Shown here: positions 27,012-36,691 of the stretch, in pieces
Position numbering within the stretch: position 1 is the first letter of the stretch
Layout: the number at the start of each line of letters is the position of its first letter
Source: Lacibacter sp. H375
GTDB taxonomy: Bacteria; Bacteroidota; Bacteroidia; Chitinophagales; Chitinophagaceae
Reading direction: 5' to 3'
DNA length: 64,000 nt
NCBI RefSeq assembly: GCF_037892425.1
Contig: NZ_JBBKTT010000001.1
Location: forward strand, 3,410,001 to 3,474,000
Notes under the pieces: generated by a model
Told to the model about the DNA's origin: nothing
Database searches by the model: none
Seen by the model: the letters and a program-made list of their open reading frames with translations, nothing else
Made by a program: the position numbers and the translations under genes

Positions 27012-29438
27012 ATGAAGATAAAACTATCGACAATTATTTGTGTCCTGTTATTTCATTCGCTCATTGCCCGGCAAAACTTTCCATATCAGAACAGCGTTGA
27101 ACGAAAGCAATTATTCGATTATAACTGGAAATTCTTTTTGGGCGACACGGCATCTGCCAAGTCAAAAGATTTTAATGATAAAAATTGGCGAAGTCTTGAT
27201 CTGCCACACGATTGGAGTATCGAAGGAAAAATAAATCTTAAAAACCCTGCAGGTGGTGGAGGTGGATATTTTCCTGCGGGAGTAGGATGGTACCGCAAAA
27301 CCTTTCATGTGCCCAATGAATGGAGAGGCAAAAGAGTGTCCATTTATTTTGAAGGAGTTTATATGAATTCTGAAGTTTTTGTCAATGGAAAATCGCTTGG
27401 CATATATCCGTATGGTTATTCATCTTTTAGTTATGATCTTTCAGCTTATCTGAATGTTGGTAATGAAAATGTGATATCAGTAAGGGTAGATAATTCAAAG
27501 CAAATGAACAGCAGGTGGTATAGTGGCTCAGGTATCTATCGCCATGTCTGGATGATGGTTACCGATCCTGTGCACGTGAAGCATTGGGGTGTTGCAATTA
27601 CAACTCCCGATGTTAGTTCAAGTAAAGCAACTGTGCAGGTGAAAACAATCGTAAAAAATGAAATATCTTCAACACAGAGCATTGTACTTAAAACCCTTCT
27701 TTGGAATAAAAATTTTAAAACTGCAGGAAATAATCAAACAAGAATAGAATTAGCTGCGAATAGTGAGAAGGAAATTACGCAGACAATAATAGTAACGGAT
27801 CCTTTTTTATGGACACCTGAAACACCTCATTTATATTCGGCCCAGGTACAGGTAATAAAAAACAAAAAAGTAGTTGACGATACTAAAACCAATTTTGGTA
27901 TTCGCTCCATAAAATTTAGACCTGAAAATGGTTTCCAGCTAAATGGCAAAACAGTAAAACTTAACGGGGGCTGTGTTCACCATGATAATGGTTGCATCGG
28001 CGCAGCAGCTTTCGATCGTGCAGAAGAACGCAAAGTTGAATTGCTTAAGGCTGCCGGTTTTAATGCAGTAAGAACTTCTCACAACCCACCATCCGAAGCA
28101 TTTCTCAACGCCTGCGATAAACTGGGTTTGTTGGTAATGGATGAATCATTCGATTGTTGGAAAGTTGGTAAAAACAAATTTGATTATGCCATGTATTTTA
28201 ATCAATGGTGGCAACGTGATATAGGAGCAATGATCATGCGTGACCAAAATCATCCTTCAATTATAATATGGAGTATTGGTAATGAAATTCCTGAAAGAGG
28301 AAGTGCCGAAGCCATTACAACTGCCACAATGCTTTCAGATGCAATTAAGAAGATTGATCAAACACGCCCTGTAACATCAGCAATTGTAGTGAATGAAAAG
28401 AAATGGGAAGCATATGATTCGCTGATGGCAGTGCATGATGTTGCAGGTTACAATTATCATTTGTACAGTGCACCGGAAGATCATAAAAGAGTTCCTTCAC
28501 GTATCATAGTTCATACAGAATCGTATCCCAAAGATGCTTTTGCTAATTGGAAATTGGTACAGGAGAATAACTATGTGATTGGTGATTTTGTTTGGACGGC
28601 AATGGATTATCTCGGTGAGTCAGGAATAGGACGGTGGTACTATTCGGGTGATGTGCCGGGTGAGCATTGGGAGAATGATTTTTTTCCATGGCATGGTGCT
28701 TATTGTGGAGATATTGATTTAATAGGATGGAGAAAACCTATATCACATTACCGAAGTATGTTGTATAATAATACAGAGAAACTATATATGGCTGTTCGTG
28801 AGCCCAATCCGGATCCGTTGGAAATTAAAACTACCTGGTGGTCGGTGTGGCCAACATGGGAGAGTTGGACATGGCCAGAGTATGTCGGAAAAGAAATGCA
28901 GGTAGAAGTTTATTCAAAATATCCCGGCGTGCGGCTTTACCTGAATGACAAAATTGTTGGTGAAAAACCAACAACCAAAGAACAGGAGTTTAAAGCTACA
29001 TTTTCATTGCCCTATTCGCCCGGTATACTTAAAGCTGTTGCTGTAGAAAATAATAAAGAGATTGAATCAACCATTCTGCAAACTTCCGGTGATGCAGCAA
29101 AAATTAAACTCATGGCAGACCGGAAAGAAATAGAAGCCAATGGGCAGGACTTGATATATGTTACAATTGAATTAACAGACAAGAATGGAATATTTCAACC
29201 AAATGCCTCAAACTGTTTGAATTTTAAAATTGATGGGCCAGGTATTATTGCAGGAATAGATAATGCTGACATCAAAGACACCGATCCATATACTGGTGAT
29301 ACACGAAAGGCATGGCATGGACGAGCATTAGTTGTAATAAGAAGTTCTCGTAACATTGGTGATATTAAATTTACCGTTGGTTCTCCTGGTTTAGAAGATG
29401 CTACATTAACGATTAAAACGGTAGTTGAAAAAAAATAG
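27012..29438 (+). CDS. GH2 beta-galactosidase
   Basis: The 808-residue exported enzyme shows the GH2 order: sugar-binding jelly roll (about 30-185, with GVGWYRKTFHVP), Ig-like domain (about 190-295), TIM barrel (about 300-600) with acid/base E425 in IWSIGNEIPERG and nucleophile E503 in VHTESYPKDAF, then a DUF4982-type domain and a bacterial Ig-like C-terminal domain. TSHNPPSEAFL is a classic GH2 segment. It is the last gene of the hydrolase run, 70 bp after the esterase, and probably removes beta-galactosyl side units. Confidence 0.92.
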   Translation: MKIKLSTIICVLLFHSLIARQNFPYQNSVERKQLFDYNWKFFLGDTASAKSKDFNDKNWRSLDLPHDWSIEGKINLKNPAGGGGGYFPAGVGWYRKTFHVPNEWRGKRVSIYFEGVYMNSEVFVNGKSLGIYPYGYSSFSYDLSAYLNVGNENVISVRVDNSKQMNSRWYSGSGIYRHVWMMVTDPVHVKHWGVAITTPDVSSSKATVQVKTIVKNEISSTQSIVLKTLLWNKNFKTAGNNQTRIELAANSEKEITQTIIVTDPFLWTPETPHLYSAQVQVIKNKKVVDDTKTNFGIRSIKFRPENGFQLNGKTVKLNGGCVHHDNGCIGAAAFDRAEERKVELLKAAGFNAVRTSHNPPSEAFLNACDKLGLLVMDESFDCWKVGKNKFDYAMYFNQWWQRDIGAMIMRDQNHPSIIIWSIGNEIPERGSAEAITTATMLSDAIKKIDQTRPVTSAIVVNEKKWEAYDSLMAVHDVAGYNYHLYSAPEDHKRVPSRIIVHTESYPKDAFANWKLVQENNYVIGDFVWTAMDYLGESGIGRWYYSGDVPGEHWENDFFPWHGAYCGDIDLIGWRKPISHYRSMLYNNTEKLYMAVREPNPDPLEIKTTWWSVWPTWESWTWPEYVGKEMQVEVYSKYPGVRLYLNDKIVGEKPTTKEQEFKATFSLPYSPGILKAVAVENNKEIESTILQTSGDAAKIKLMADRKEIEANGQDLIYVTIELTDKNGIFQPNASNCLNFKIDGPGIIAGIDNADIKDTDPYTGDTRKAWHGRALVVIRSSRNIGDIKFTVGSPGLEDATLTIKTVVEKK

Positions 29439-29520
29439 CAAAAAATATTCGCCTCCGCCTGGTTGGTTGATTTAGATTTTACGCATTCAGGATATAAAAA
29501 GCGATGCCTTAAGTGATAAG

Positions 29521-29543
29521 AAAAATCGATTCATCTGAATCGC
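29521..29543 (-). terminator. Terminator of a tRNA fragment (minus strand)
   Basis: The palindrome CGATTCATCTGAATCG (29527-29542) is followed on the minus strand by TTTTT. It lies 12 bp beyond the discriminator base of the tRNA-like 3' end at 29555-29579 in the same orientation, the usual position of a tRNA gene terminator. It might also stop plus-strand reading from the hydrolase operon. Confidence 0.6.
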
Positions 29544-29554
29544 TTTTCTATTCG

Positions 29555-29579
29555 TGCCCAGAACCGGATTCGAACCAAT
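29555..29579 (-). other. tRNA 3'-end fragment, possible integration attachment-site scar
   Basis: Read on the minus strand the bases form a T-arm (stem ATTGG/CCGGT around the canonical loop TTCGAAT), a 3' acceptor strand TCTGGGC and discriminator A. The 5' acceptor GCCCAGA and the rest of a tRNA are absent from the following 100 bases, so this is a partial copy. Such displaced 3' ends with the native terminator remain at one junction after an integrase inserts an element into a tRNA gene. The acceptor sequence is reminiscent of Bacteroidota tRNA-Leu, which is a guess. Confidence 0.55.
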
Positions 29580-29622
29580 ATTCAAATTGTTCTGAGAATT
29601 TTCTTTCAAGTTAATTTAGTTC

Positions 29623-29643
29623 ACTACAGCTGTTGTAGTTTTT
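29623..29643 (+). terminator. Small hairpin with T-run
   Basis: ACTACA (29623-29628) pairs with TGTAGT (29634-29639) around a 5-nt loop and is followed by Ts to 29643. It has the form of a weak intrinsic terminator on the plus strand, 185 bp after the GH2 stop codon. Confidence 0.4.
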
Positions 29644-30550
29644 AGGTGCAGGTGAAATAATTCGAAACATCTCAACGATGTTTCAGTAAAGAATGGGTAA
29701 AAAAATTGTTGAAAGATTTTTGTTTGTTTGTCAGCGGGTCCTGTCTTTAAGTTTTAATCCTAAAACGGTCACAAGCGATACAAAAGGTGTTTAATTTGTC
29801 AACCCCTTTTTTGGTTCACTCCTTTTCATGGGTTTGTTGTTGATTGTGGCAATGCATTTTTTTCGCTGCTTTCTATGCCTGAACATTCTATGCTGATCTC
29901 GATAAACAGGGTAACTCCACTTTATATACGAATATTCACGGAGGCGCTTTTTCTTGCTTGTCTGCCAAACTTTTGTCATGGAGGCCAGCGATGCAAAGAA
30001 ATGGGCACAAAAGAAAAAAGTTAACAGGTTTCTTTTGTCTTCACACAAAAGAAACAAAAAGTCAAGCAACAACAAATTAGCCCCATGTTTCTGCTTACGC
30101 CCTGAATTAACTTTGGTACTACTGTGATGAATTGCTGTTGTGCTAATACGATCATCCTGTGTGACGCAGTTTGATTGGCGGCGCTGAATTTGAATAGGGT
30201 TGTCATCTCTCGGATGCGAGGGATCTGTTGGGTAAATGCTGGTTCAACTACGTGTATCATATTTGAAAGATGGGAAGTATCAAATTATTATTTCGGATGG
30301 TAACGTTTTTGCAGCCAATAGCATTTTGTAAAACGTAATTGCCGCAACGGTGAATTTACTTCTCTTGTTTTCTAAGATGAATAGAGGAAATTTTCTTGTT
30401 GATCAAAATTATTTGTGCATAAGTAGTTGCTTTATGTGAATAGTAACAATTCCACTACACTACGGTAATCTTTCCATAACAGTTCAGTAAGACATCGGTA
30501 ACATTGAACAGGCAGTTTTGCGAAATCAATCATTCAAAACTTACTGTCTT
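29644..30550. other. Long intergenic region with repeat-like sequence
   Basis: About 900 bp without a credible gene. Minus-strand frames at 29791-30075 and 30021-30260 overlap each other, lack any domain and are compositionally odd (Phe/Leu then Lys/Arg rich), which is typical of frames running through intergenic repeats. A strong palindrome lies at 30028-30055. No integrase or transposase was found. Confidence 0.5.
30006..30055. repeat. Palindromic repeat unit with CACAAAAGAAA direct copies
   Basis: GTTTCTTTTGT (30028-30038) and ACAAAAGAAAC (30045-30055) form an 11-bp perfect inverted repeat with a 6-nt loop. CACAAAAGAAA also occurs at 30006-30016 as a direct copy. Similar CAAAAGAAACAAAAA palindromes recur between genes in Sphingobacteria/Chitinophagia as far as I recall, so this may be a dispersed REP-like element. 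Confidence 0.45.
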
Positions 30551-33500
30551 ATGTTTTCACTATCAGCAACCAAAGGATTAGTGTTATCGCTGATCTTTCT
30601 AATGAGCCTTCCTTTTGTGTTATCTGCACAGGATATTACAGGCAAAGTCATTTCTAAATCAGATGGGCAGCCTGTACAGGCTGCATCAGTACAAGTAAAG
30701 GGAACGAACAAAGGGACGTACACTGGTAATGCTGGCCAGTTTTCACTCTCGGCAAAAACCGGTGATGTACTGTTACTAACTGCAGCAGGGTTTTTGGAAA
30801 CAGAAATTACAGTTAACGGAAGCACTACAATCACAATTGAACTGGACATTAATCCAAAATCACTAAATGAAGTAGTGGTAACAGCGTTGGGTGTTAAGAA
30901 AGAAACCAAGCGTATTACATACTCAATTCAGGATGTAAAGACATCTGAACTGGTGAAGGCAAGAGAGCCAAATGCTGTGAACAGTTTAAAGGGAAAAGTA
31001 GCAGGTTTAAACGTAAACGTAAACAACGAGTTGTTGCGTGCACCTTCTATCAACTTTCGTGGCGAAGGAAATATTTTATTTGTTGTAGATGGTGTACCTA
31101 TTACAACTGATACATGGAATATCAGTCCCGATGATATTGAAAGTTATACAATGCTGAAAGGGCAAACAGCATCTGCATTATATGGTGCCCTTGCACGTAA
31201 CGGCGCCATCATCATCAATACAAAAAAAGGAAGCAAGGATAAAAGAGGTTTTTCTATTGAGTTCAACTCAAGTACCATGTTTGAAAAAGGCTTTCTTGCA
31301 TTTCCACTTTACCAGGACGAATATGGACCTGGTTCAAGAGGTAAGTATGCATTTGTAAACGGTCTTGGTGGTGGATTGAATGATAATGACTATGATGTGT
31401 GGGGTCCACGTTTTCAAGGTCAGCTTATACCTCAATACGATGGTATCCGCACACCGGGTCAAACATATACTACCACGTTTGCTGACGGTTCAAGTATTAC
31501 CGGTAACATTAAACCTACTCCGTGGGTTGCAAGAGGTAAAGAGAACTTCAGACGTTTTCTTGAAACGGGTGTACTCAGTACAAACCACGTTGCTATTGGT
31601 GCAACAGGTGATAAATACAATGTGCGTTTTGGTGTAGGGCATACTTATCAGAAAGCAATTGTGCCAAACATGGGTTTGAATACAACCAACTTTAATTTAA
31701 GTGCAGGGTATGAATTCAACAGCAAAATAAAATTAACAGCTGATATCAATTACAGCCGTCAGTACTCACCCAATTTTCCGGACGTTAACTATGGCCCCAA
31801 TAGCATGATCTACAACATGGTGATCTGGGCAGGTGCCGATTGGAATGTTGATGATATGAGAAACTATTGGCAGGAAGGCAAGATCGGTACACAACAGATC
31901 TATGCCGAATACCAACGTTACAACAATCCATGGTTCATGGTTAAGGAATGGTTACGTCCGCATTATAAGAATGATGTGTATGGCTATCTTTCATTGAACT
32001 GGAAAGTAGCAAAGGGAGTTGAATTAATGTATCGTCCTGGCATTTCAACTTATAATATTTTCCGCCAAGAAAAAATGCCATATTCTGCAGGTTCTTATGG
32101 CCGTGATGAAAGAATGGGCGACTATCGTGAAGACACACGCATGTTTTTTGAAGCCAACAACGAACTTCAGGTGAAATACAATTCCAAATTCTTCAACAAC
32201 TTTTTAAGTGTGGATGGTTTTGTAGGAGGTAATGTTCGCACTGCACGTTACAATGGAACATTTGCAAGTACCGATTATCTTAACATTCCCGGTTTATACA
32301 CATTAGCCAATTCTTTGCGTGCTCCACGTATAGCTTCAGTTGCCGCAGAAGGTTTAACGTTGAGTACCTATGGTTCATTTGACCTTGGTTTAAGTAAGTA
32401 TGCTGTTGTGGGTATTACCGGACGTTACGATAAACAAAGTACGCTGCCTTTACAAAACAACAGTTATTTCTATCCATCAGTAGGTGTGTCAACAGTTATT
32501 TCAGATTATATTGACAACTTACCTAAAGTAGTTTCATTTTTAAAACTGAGAGGCTCATATGCTGAAGGAAGAAGTGCAGGTTTGAATGCATTTGTTGGTC
32601 AGCCTTCTGTCGGTATTGGTACAGGACAAGGTTATGGTCAGCAATATTATTCACCTCTCAACATGGGTTTGTATGAACTCACATCAATTGGTTACAGCAT
32701 TGCTAATACTGGAACATATAATAATACATTAGGTGCAAGCTATGCAAATGGGTTATTGAATCCTGAGTTGGTTGCTGATAACAGGAAAACAACTGAAGTT
32801 GGTTTAGATATTCGCTTTCTGAAAAACAGAATCGGGTTAGATGTAACGTGGTTCCGTTCAATCAGTGAATTACTTACACAACGTTCTGATATCATTTCTC
32901 AATCATCAGGTTATAACAGTGTAACAGATAACTACGGCAAAGTGCAGAACATGGGTTGGGAAGTAATGATCAATGCCAATGTTATTGCTAAGAAAGATTT
33001 CCAATGGAATGTGAACGTGAATTGGTCAACATTTAAACGTACATGGAAAGAACATCCAAATCCAAACTTCTGGAGTAAGAATGGTTCACGTGTTGATCTC
33101 ATTTACCAGGAAGGGTTCATCAAAACACCAGATGGTCAATTGGTTCATGGTGCTGATGGTATACCGATGCGTTTCAGAGATGCAGGCGCAGGTGCGGCAA
33201 GAAGAATAATGGGACACGCTGATCCTGACTGGAGCTGGGGTGTAATCAATTCATTTACTTATAAAGGATTCCGTTTAAACTTTCAGTTTGATGGTGTAGT
33301 TGGTGGTGTGTTTCATGATTACGTTCGTCAGAAAATGTTGCAAGGTGGTCGTCATATCGAAACTGCAACAGGCTTATGGGGACAACACCGTCCAAATGAT
33401 GTAACCGGTGGTTCATTTGTGGCACCTGGTGTTACATTAACCGGTGGTGCAATTCAGTTAGATCCTAACACAGGAGAGATCCTTAACTACAAACAACTCA

Positions 33501-33817
33501 CTGCTGTACCAAATACAAAAGTAACAACTGTTCAAAGTTATGTGAGCCGTTATGCCGGGTTGGAAGAGTTGAACATTATTGATAAAACGTTTGCCAAGTT
33601 AAGAGAGGTAACACTTACCTATCAATTACCTGCTTCACTGATTGGGAAATCGGTTATCAAAAAAGCAGAAGTATCATTAGTGTGCCGCAACGTGTATCTG
33701 TTCTTTAACAAACGTTACAAAGACGTGGACCCTGATCAGTATACACAGGATGGAGGTTCTGGTTTGCAAACACCAACCACACGCCGCTTTGGTTTCAACA
33801 TCAACCTTACTTTCTAA
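30551..33817 (+). CDS. SusC/RagA family TonB-dependent transporter, phosphonate-linked
   Basis: The 1088-residue outer membrane protein starts at the ATG at 30551, which opens a signal peptide ending LPFVLSAQ; an upstream TTG at 30518 is rejected. It has a carboxypeptidase-regulatory-like domain (DITGKVISKSDGQPVQAASVQ), a TonB-box-like NEVVVTALGVKKE, a plug (about 115-225) and a large barrel ending FNINLTF. It is only distantly like the first SusC in the window. A susD partner follows after 21 bp, then genes for phosphoesterases and phosphonate breakdown, so its cargo may carry phosphonate or phosphate esters rather than plain glycan. Confidence 0.94.
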   Translation: MFSLSATKGLVLSLIFLMSLPFVLSAQDITGKVISKSDGQPVQAASVQVKGTNKGTYTGNAGQFSLSAKTGDVLLLTAAGFLETEITVNGSTTITIELDINPKSLNEVVVTALGVKKETKRITYSIQDVKTSELVKAREPNAVNSLKGKVAGLNVNVNNELLRAPSINFRGEGNILFVVDGVPITTDTWNISPDDIESYTMLKGQTASALYGALARNGAIIINTKKGSKDKRGFSIEFNSSTMFEKGFLAFPLYQDEYGPGSRGKYAFVNGLGGGLNDNDYDVWGPRFQGQLIPQYDGIRTPGQTYTTTFADGSSITGNIKPTPWVARGKENFRRFLETGVLSTNHVAIGATGDKYNVRFGVGHTYQKAIVPNMGLNTTNFNLSAGYEFNSKIKLTADINYSRQYSPNFPDVNYGPNSMIYNMVIWAGADWNVDDMRNYWQEGKIGTQQIYAEYQRYNNPWFMVKEWLRPHYKNDVYGYLSLNWKVAKGVELMYRPGISTYNIFRQEKMPYSAGSYGRDERMGDYREDTRMFFEANNELQVKYNSKFFNNFLSVDGFVGGNVRTARYNGTFASTDYLNIPGLYTLANSLRAPRIASVAAEGLTLSTYGSFDLGLSKYAVVGITGRYDKQSTLPLQNNSYFYPSVGVSTVISDYIDNLPKVVSFLKLRGSYAEGRSAGLNAFVGQPSVGIGTGQGYGQQYYSPLNMGLYELTSIGYSIANTGTYNNTLGASYANGLLNPELVADNRKTTEVGLDIRFLKNRIGLDVTWFRSISELLTQRSDIISQSSGYNSVTDNYGKVQNMGWEVMINANVIAKKDFQWNVNVNWSTFKRTWKEHPNPNFWSKNGSRVDLIYQEGFIKTPDGQLVHGADGIPMRFRDAGAGAARRIMGHADPDWSWGVINSFTYKGFRLNFQFDGVVGGVFHDYVRQKMLQGGRHIETATGLWGQHRPNDVTGGSFVAPGVTLTGGAIQLDPNTGEILNYKQLTAVPNTKVTTVQSYVSRYAGLEELNIIDKTFAKLREVTLTYQLPASLIGKSVIKKAEVSLVCRNVYLFFNKRYKDVDPDQYTQDGGSGLQTPTTRRFGFNINLTF

Positions 33818-33838
33818 GAACATCTAAAGAATAAAAAA

Positions 33839-35419
33839 ATGAAAAAGTTTATTTATATACCTGTTGTATTGTTCGTCTTAGTCTTAGCTTCCTGCCAGAA
33901 GCGTTTTGAAGAACTGCAAAACAACCCAAACATTGCAACGTCTGTTCCTCCAGATCTTATTCTTAACCGCTTAATGAATGGAGTAGCCGGTGGTATGGGA
34001 GGTATTGAGCCTTGGGGAGCTGTAGCTCGTTACAACCAATACTTCTGCCGCAACTTTGAATACTATGGCGATAATCAGTATAACTGGAATAGCGGCCCTT
34101 TTTCCATATACCAGGATATTTTAAAGAATGTTGTACAAATGGAAGCAGAAGCAGCAAAAAGTTCCGGTACTGATAAGACACCTTACCATGCCATTGCGAA
34201 ATTTCTGAAGGCGTATTACTATTACAACCTTACATCACTTATGGGTGATGTCCCAATGAGTGAAGCAGCAAAAGCATTGGATGGAATATTGCAACCTAAA
34301 TATGACACACAGAAAGAAATTTTTCTGCAAATATTAAAATGGCTGGAAGAAGCAAATACTGATTTTGCTTTTCTAAAGAGCAGTACAAATCTTACAGTGA
34401 AAGGTGATATTTATTATGGTGGTGATTATGACAGATGGAGAAAATTAGTAAACAGTTACAAGCTCCGTGTGTTGATCGCATTAAGCAAAAAAGATACAGA
34501 TGCTGATCTGCGTGTAAAGCAGCGTTTCCAGGAAGTATTAAGCAATCCCGCTTCATTTCCTGTTTTTGAAAGCATGGCAGATAACTTTAAGTATGTGTAC
34601 ATCACACCAACAAATAACTACAGCACCAATCCTGTTTCATTTGGTTTTGATGCCATTCGTTATAATATGGCAGAAACTTATGTAAAGAACAGTGCCGAAA
34701 CGAATGATCCACGCATTTTAGTTACCTGCGAGCCTGCATGGAAACTGGTAAATGATAATGGTTGGGCACCTACTGATTTCCGTGCCTATGTTGCAGCAGG
34801 AACAGGTGAGGCAATGGATGTGATGGAAAGCAAGGCACACAGTTACAATGTTTGTCACATCAATCGTTATCGTTATTACAGAACATTTACCGGAGAGAAC
34901 TTCATCATTGCCGGCTATCCTGAAATGTGTTTCAATATAGCTGAAGCCATCAACAGGGGATGGGCTACAGGTAATGCTGAAGATTGGTACAAAAAAGGTA
35001 TCCAGGCTTCTATTGCGTTCTATGGTATTGCGGAAGGAACAAACACAGGTTACTATCTGCCCATTGGTAAAACATTGGGCGAGTGGACAACAGCTAATTT
35101 CAATTTCAACTTCACAACCTATTATAACCAACCAAAAGTTGTGTACGAAGCTGGTGCTGCAGGTTTGAATAAGATCTTATTGCAGAAGTATCTTTCTTTC
35201 TTCCAGAACTCCGGTTGGGAATCATATTACAACTATCGTCGTACAGGAGTTCCTGCATTTTCAACAGGCATTGGCATTGGTAACAATGGAAACATTCCCA
35301 AGCGTTGGGCTTATCCTTCAAACGAACAACAACGCAATGCAACAAACTGGAAAACTGCAGTTGACCGTCAGTTTACAGGAGCCGATAACATCAATGGTGA
35401 AATGTGGTTGATCAAATAA
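33839..35419 (+). CDS. SusD/RagB family lipoprotein (SusD-like_2 type)
   Basis: The 526-residue lipoprotein has a lipobox (LVLASCQKR) followed by FEELQNNPNIATSVPPDLILNRLMNG, the start typical of the SusD_2 (PF12771-like) branch. Helical TPR-like regions include HAIAKFLKAYYYYNLTSLMGDVPMSEA, and YPEMCFNIAEAINRGW precedes the C terminus. It should cap the SusC channel encoded just upstream. A terminator-like hairpin 45 bp after the stop codon may reduce read-through into the downstream operon. Confidence 0.93.
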   Translation: MKKFIYIPVVLFVLVLASCQKRFEELQNNPNIATSVPPDLILNRLMNGVAGGMGGIEPWGAVARYNQYFCRNFEYYGDNQYNWNSGPFSIYQDILKNVVQMEAEAAKSSGTDKTPYHAIAKFLKAYYYYNLTSLMGDVPMSEAAKALDGILQPKYDTQKEIFLQILKWLEEANTDFAFLKSSTNLTVKGDIYYGGDYDRWRKLVNSYKLRVLIALSKKDTDADLRVKQRFQEVLSNPASFPVFESMADNFKYVYITPTNNYSTNPVSFGFDAIRYNMAETYVKNSAETNDPRILVTCEPAWKLVNDNGWAPTDFRAYVAAGTGEAMDVMESKAHSYNVCHINRYRYYRTFTGENFIIAGYPEMCFNIAEAINRGWATGNAEDWYKKGIQASIAFYGIAEGTNTGYYLPIGKTLGEWTTANFNFNFTTYYNQPKVVYEAGAAGLNKILLQKYLSFFQNSGWESYYNYRRTGVPAFSTGIGIGNNGNIPKRWAYPSNEQQRNATNWKTAVDRQFTGADNINGEMWLIK

Positions 35420-35464
35420 AATCGTTTTAGATATACAGCAAGTTTTCTCATGCATAATCAATCG

Positions 35465-35492
35465 GCGGAGCTATTCTTAGCTCCGCTTCTTA
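35465..35492 (+). terminator. Intrinsic terminator or attenuator after susD
   Basis: GCGGAGCTA (35465-35473) pairs perfectly with TAGCTCCGC (35478-35486) around TTCT, followed by TTCTTATT. It lies between the SusCD pair and the phosphodiesterase gene and may set the ratio of transporter to enzyme transcripts. Confidence 0.7.
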
Positions 35493-35516
35493 TTACTCAT
35501 TCAGTAAAATAATTTT

Positions 35517-36617
35517 ATGAAATTTAAGTTTGGGATAAATGTTATTTTGGCAATAGTTGCTTTGTTGTTTTCAGCAACTATAGTTGCGCAGCAAAAAACA
35601 GAACATGTTGTAGTAATTACACTTGATGGTTTTCGCTGGCAGGAATTGTTTCATGGTGCCGATAGTTTCATCATCAATAACAACAAATACACGGATGATA
35701 TCAAAGGCATGAATGAAAAGTACTGGTCCGCTACAACAACTGAGCGACGGAAAAAACTTTTACCTTTTTTCTGGAATACGGTTGCAACACAAGGCCAATT
35801 ATATGGCAACAGAGGTTTTGGTAACTATGTAAACAATGCAAACCCCTATTGGTTCTCGTATCCGGGATATAATGAAATTTTCACTGGCTTTCCTGACACA
35901 GCAGTAAACTCCAACAATAAGAAGTGGAATAAAAATGAAAACGTACTGGAGTTCATCAACAAGCAAAAGGGATTTGAAGGAAAAGTAGCAGCCTTTACTT
36001 CTTGGGATGTATTTCCTTATATTCTAAATGAAGAGCGTAGCAAAATTTATGTGAACAGTGCATTTGAAAAAACAAAATTCAAATCACCAACTTTTGAACT
36101 ACTTGATGACATGCAGGATCATGCACCACGTATTTTAGGCGATGGTGTGCGTCTTGATCTTTTGACCTTTTACATCGCAAAGGAATACCTGAAAACATAC
36201 AAGCCAAGAGTGCTGTATATCGGCTTTGATGAAACAGATGATTTTGCTCACGCTGGAAAGTATGATCTGTATCTCCAATCTGCTTATATGGTTGATCAGC
36301 TAATTGCTGATATGTGGGGTTGGTTGCAGGTTGATCCGTATTATAAAAATAAAACCACACTCATTGTTACAACCGATCATGGCCGTGGCGATGCAGATAA
36401 AGATCAGTGGAAAGATCATGGGGCAAAAGTGCCCGATGCATCGGAGATATGGTTAGCTGTCATGGGCCCCGACACGGAAGCATCAGGTGAAGTAAAAACA
36501 CCTATGCAATTGTATCAACGCCAGGTGGCAACAACCATTGCTTCCATACTTGGCTTTACGTTTCAGCCCAAACAGCAAGTGATGGAACCGGTTGAAACCA
36601 TCATGCGCAAACGATAA
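35517..36617 (+). CDS. Alkaline-phosphatase-superfamily phosphodiesterase/phosphatase
   Basis: The 366-residue exported protein (signal peptide to about residue 25) has the nucleotide-pyrophosphatase/phosphodiesterase layout: metal ligand D37 in VVITLDGFRWQEL, probable nucleophile S114 in YWFSYPGYNEIFTG (where NPP enzymes have Thr), a D-D-H cluster in DETDDFAHAGKYD, and metal ligands in TTDHGRGDADKDQWKDHGAK. It should cleave phosphate or phosphonate esters in the periplasm. Its place between a SusCD pair and phosphonate catabolic genes suggests that it releases a phosphonate headgroup or sugar phosphonate, which is an inference. Confidence 0.82.
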   Translation: MKFKFGINVILAIVALLFSATIVAQQKTEHVVVITLDGFRWQELFHGADSFIINNNKYTDDIKGMNEKYWSATTTERRKKLLPFFWNTVATQGQLYGNRGFGNYVNNANPYWFSYPGYNEIFTGFPDTAVNSNNKKWNKNENVLEFINKQKGFEGKVAAFTSWDVFPYILNEERSKIYVNSAFEKTKFKSPTFELLDDMQDHAPRILGDGVRLDLLTFYIAKEYLKTYKPRVLYIGFDETDDFAHAGKYDLYLQSAYMVDQLIADMWGWLQVDPYYKNKTTLIVTTDHGRGDADKDQWKDHGAKVPDASEIWLAVMGPDTEASGEVKTPMQLYQRQVATTIASILGFTFQPKQQVMEPVETIMRKR

Positions 36618-36691
36618 TCCTTTTATTCTTTTTTCTAAACAGTTATATTTAATAGTCATTTTCGGTTATTATAAACTTTAATCATACTTGT

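Noticed and set aside
29555-29640. Complete tRNA gene
   Set aside because: The 5' acceptor strand, D-arm and anticodon arm cannot be formed from the bases preceding the T-arm on the minus strand; only the 3' end is present.
29791-30075. 94-codon minus-strand frame as a hypothetical protein
   Set aside because: Phe/Leu then Lys/Arg-rich composition, overlap with another frame and location in a palindromic repeat block indicate a spurious frame.
30021-30260. 79-codon minus-strand frame as a hypothetical protein
   Set aside because: It runs through the palindrome and overlaps another unsupported frame; no recognisable domain.
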